DNA of 32,642 bases, taken from positions 1-32,642 of the forward strand of contig CAYWWY010000016.1 in assembly GCA_964462525.1 (NCBI GenBank), given 5' to 3'. The stretch's first letter is position 1. Each line of letters begins with the position of its first letter. The notes below the pieces were generated by a model, which did no database searches, was not told the origin of the DNA, and worked only from the letters and a program-made list of their open reading frames with translations. Made by a program: the position numbers and the translations under genes. Shown piece by piece: positions 31,267-32,642 of this stretch. This DNA is from CAYWWY01 sp964462525 (lineage in GTDB: Bacteria > Thermotogota > Thermotogae > MWEM01).

Positions 31267-32484
31267 ATGAGAGAACGACTCAAAACCCTCATCCTGATTC
31301 AAGCCGGACTCCCTTTAGAAGCGGCTATATTGCTGATTGCCGGTTTAATGGTGTTGTTAGCCGGTATTCTTTTGTTTCCAGTAGCAGCCGGTTCGTTGCC
31401 GTATTACGAGAATGGACTTTATGGGTTGCTTCTGTTTATCTTCGCCTTACAAATCCTCACGCTTGGGAAAACCCCTTTTGGTGATATGCGCCGTTCTATG
31501 CCTTTGATCGGAGTCGGTATCACTATAGCGGGAGTAGGAATCGTAACGTGCTTTATCCCGGATCTCTTAAGCCAGATACCCCGTATCCTGCTATTCGTCT
31601 GCTTCGCGCCCGGAGGTTTGCTGCTGCTGCTTCAGATGGTTTTTTCGCGAGAGAAACTGCGGGCTTGGATTCGATACGGAGGGCTCTTCCGCCATCTGGT
31701 GTTTGGATGCGGAACGGTCTACCTGTTATCCTTCGTCATCGGATGGCTTGTTTTGATCCCCACCTTGCTTGATATCACCGCGACGGCTGTGATTGCTTTG
31801 ATTTTTGGGATAGCAATTCTCTATCTGGCACTGGTTCTTCGGAAGATTTACCTGACATATCCACAAGCGGAAAGAGCCGACCCTGGAACAAGTACCCTTT
31901 CCACCGATAAAATGCTACTGTTGGTTATCGGGATTTTTATGCTATTGTTGGGCGTGTTGCTGATTCCGGTCTCTTTTGGTCAACTTCCATTTGCAGGGAG
32001 TGCCCAGCTTGGATTGTTGATGGTTATTTTCGCTGTTCAGATGCTGGCATCGGGCAGCACACCCATCGGAGTTTTTCCGCGAAGTTGGTTGGTAATCCTC
32101 TTGGGACTCATTTTTGCAGCCCTTGGAATCGTGTCCGGTATCGTTCCGGGATACTTAGTTCCACTGCTGACGGTTCTGATCGGTCTTCTGAATGTGACCA
32201 ACGGGATGATTACCTTGGGAAAAATTCTCTTGCCTCTGTTTGTAAAAAGGAAAACACCGCGTCCCCCTGCTCACCCTGTTTTGCAGAAGTTGTCTATCAC
32301 GCAGTTTACTTTGGGCGTTCTTTCCGTTCTGTTCGGTTCCTCTATGCTGATGCCCAATCTGATTCCAGGACCAATTGTCGGGGTCGTTCTTACCGCTAAT
32401 GGGGTTGTCCTCCTCTATCTGATCACGGTTCTTATGGCTTTAGATCAGTTGATAAGCCAACAGACCGAAAAAAGCGATACATAA
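31267..32484 (+). CDS. Polytopic membrane protein with internal duplication
   Basis: 405 residues from the ATG at 31267, seven bases after the SDR stop; a longer frame starting at 31144 would lie inside the SDR gene. Around ten or more hydrophobic helices. The protein is two repeats. LMVLLAGILLFPVAAGSLP, LQILTLGKTPFGDMRRSMP and GVGIVTCFIPDLL in the first half correspond to IFMLLLGVLLIPVSFGQLP, VQMLASGSTPIGVFPRSW and ALGIVSGIVPGYL in the second. No transporter motif is recognised. The tight spacing to the SDR and decarboxylase suggests a link to the same substrate, perhaps transport, but this is inference. Confidence 0.78.
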   Translation: MRERLKTLILIQAGLPLEAAILLIAGLMVLLAGILLFPVAAGSLPYYENGLYGLLLFIFALQILTLGKTPFGDMRRSMPLIGVGITIAGVGIVTCFIPDLLSQIPRILLFVCFAPGGLLLLLQMVFSREKLRAWIRYGGLFRHLVFGCGTVYLLSFVIGWLVLIPTLLDITATAVIALIFGIAILYLALVLRKIYLTYPQAERADPGTSTLSTDKMLLLVIGIFMLLLGVLLIPVSFGQLPFAGSAQLGLLMVIFAVQMLASGSTPIGVFPRSWLVILLGLIFAALGIVSGIVPGYLVPLLTVLIGLLNVTNGMITLGKILLPLFVKRKTPRPPAHPVLQKLSITQFTLGVLSVLFGSSMLMPNLIPGPIVGVVLTANGVVLLYLITVLMALDQLISQQTEKSDT

Positions 32485-32532
32485 CCCCATTATCGGTTCA
32501 ATCCTAGAGGCCTTTGTTCGAATTCCAATCTC

Positions 32533-32642
32533 CTATTGGAACGCGGGAAATAGATCGAGTGAATCAATGATTCGGTCCGAAAAGCCAGGGTTGGATTGCA
32601 CATATTCTTCCGTAGCTATGATGGTAAACAGGAGATCCCATG
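32533..32642 (-). CDS. C-terminal fragment of a minus-strand gene (partial)
   Basis: From the right edge the minus strand reads an open frame (WDLLFTIIATEEYVQSNPGF, then IIDSLDLFPAFQ) ending in TAG at 32533. Balanced composition and the lack of stops suggest the tail of a real gene convergent with 31267-32484. The palindrome TTCCAAT-ATTGGAA (32523-32541) over its stop may help terminate transcription. The family cannot be named from 35 residues. Confidence 0.45.
   Translation of the reverse strand, partial: WDLLFTIIATEEYVQSNPGFSDRIIDSLDLFPAFQ

Noticed and set aside
1..32642. Reassigned TGA codons (mycoplasma-type code)
   Set aside because: Intact genes such as 24559-25452 end in TGA and all conserved tryptophans in the FGE-like proteins that I checked use TGG.

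Overview
The window reads as a bacterial chromosome segment of moderate GC with strong AAGGAGG-type ribosome binding sites, many signal peptides and lipoboxes, ordinary use of TGA as a stop, and repeated extended -10 promoters (TGnTATAAT). These traits, plus a heliorhodopsin (a family known mostly from monoderm prokaryotes), suggest a monoderm, Bacillota-like organism. The phylum is an inference and cannot be fixed from the sequence. Most genes make exported or lipid-anchored surface proteins. No IS element, CRISPR array, rRNA or tRNA was recognised.

The dominant theme is two interleaved paralogous families. One is exported proteins with an FGE/SUMF1 (C-type-lectin-like) fold: 926-1783, 2152-3234, 11929-12816, 23654-24562, the N-terminal half of 25581-27308, and two broken copies at 6147-7119 and 7350-8141. 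All lack the paired active-site cysteines of true formylglycine-generating enzymes. The other is exported internalin-like leucine-rich-repeat (LRR) proteins that share one N-terminal cap: 1-716, 8817-10292 (a double unit), 10365-11039, 24559-25452, the C-terminal half of 25581-27308, 27385-28278, and a relic at 5598-5762. The families are physically linked. An LRR gene overlaps an FGE-like gene by ATGA at 24559-24562, and 25581-27308 fuses both. The C-terminal ends of several FGE-like proteins look like diversity-generating-retroelement (DGR) variable regions, although no reverse transcriptase or template repeat lies in the window. A secreted, partly diversified recognition or adhesion system is the best hypothesis.

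Layout. 1-3234: LRR lipoprotein fragment and two FGE-like genes. 3384-5545 (minus): heliorhodopsin and a membrane-anchored alpha/beta hydrolase. 5598-8700: decayed copies of both families. 8817-11726 (minus): a probable transcription unit of a GyrI-like ligand-binding protein and two LRR proteins, ending in a terminator. 11929-15846 (minus): FGE-like gene, a large Cys-rich lipoprotein and a TetR regulator with an excellent promoter and twin operator. 16312-19298 (plus): an exported 86-residue-repeat protein, a methyltransferase and an unknown protein. 19341-21466: a duplicated lipoprotein gene around an AT-rich nitroreductase-like gene. 21640-28278 (minus): a DUF2207-type membrane protein and the LRR/FGE cluster. 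28751-32484 (plus): a zinc-ribbon membrane protein, then an acetoacetate-decarboxylase-family gene, a short-chain dehydrogenase and an internally duplicated membrane protein in one apparent operon. A partial minus-strand gene runs off the right end.
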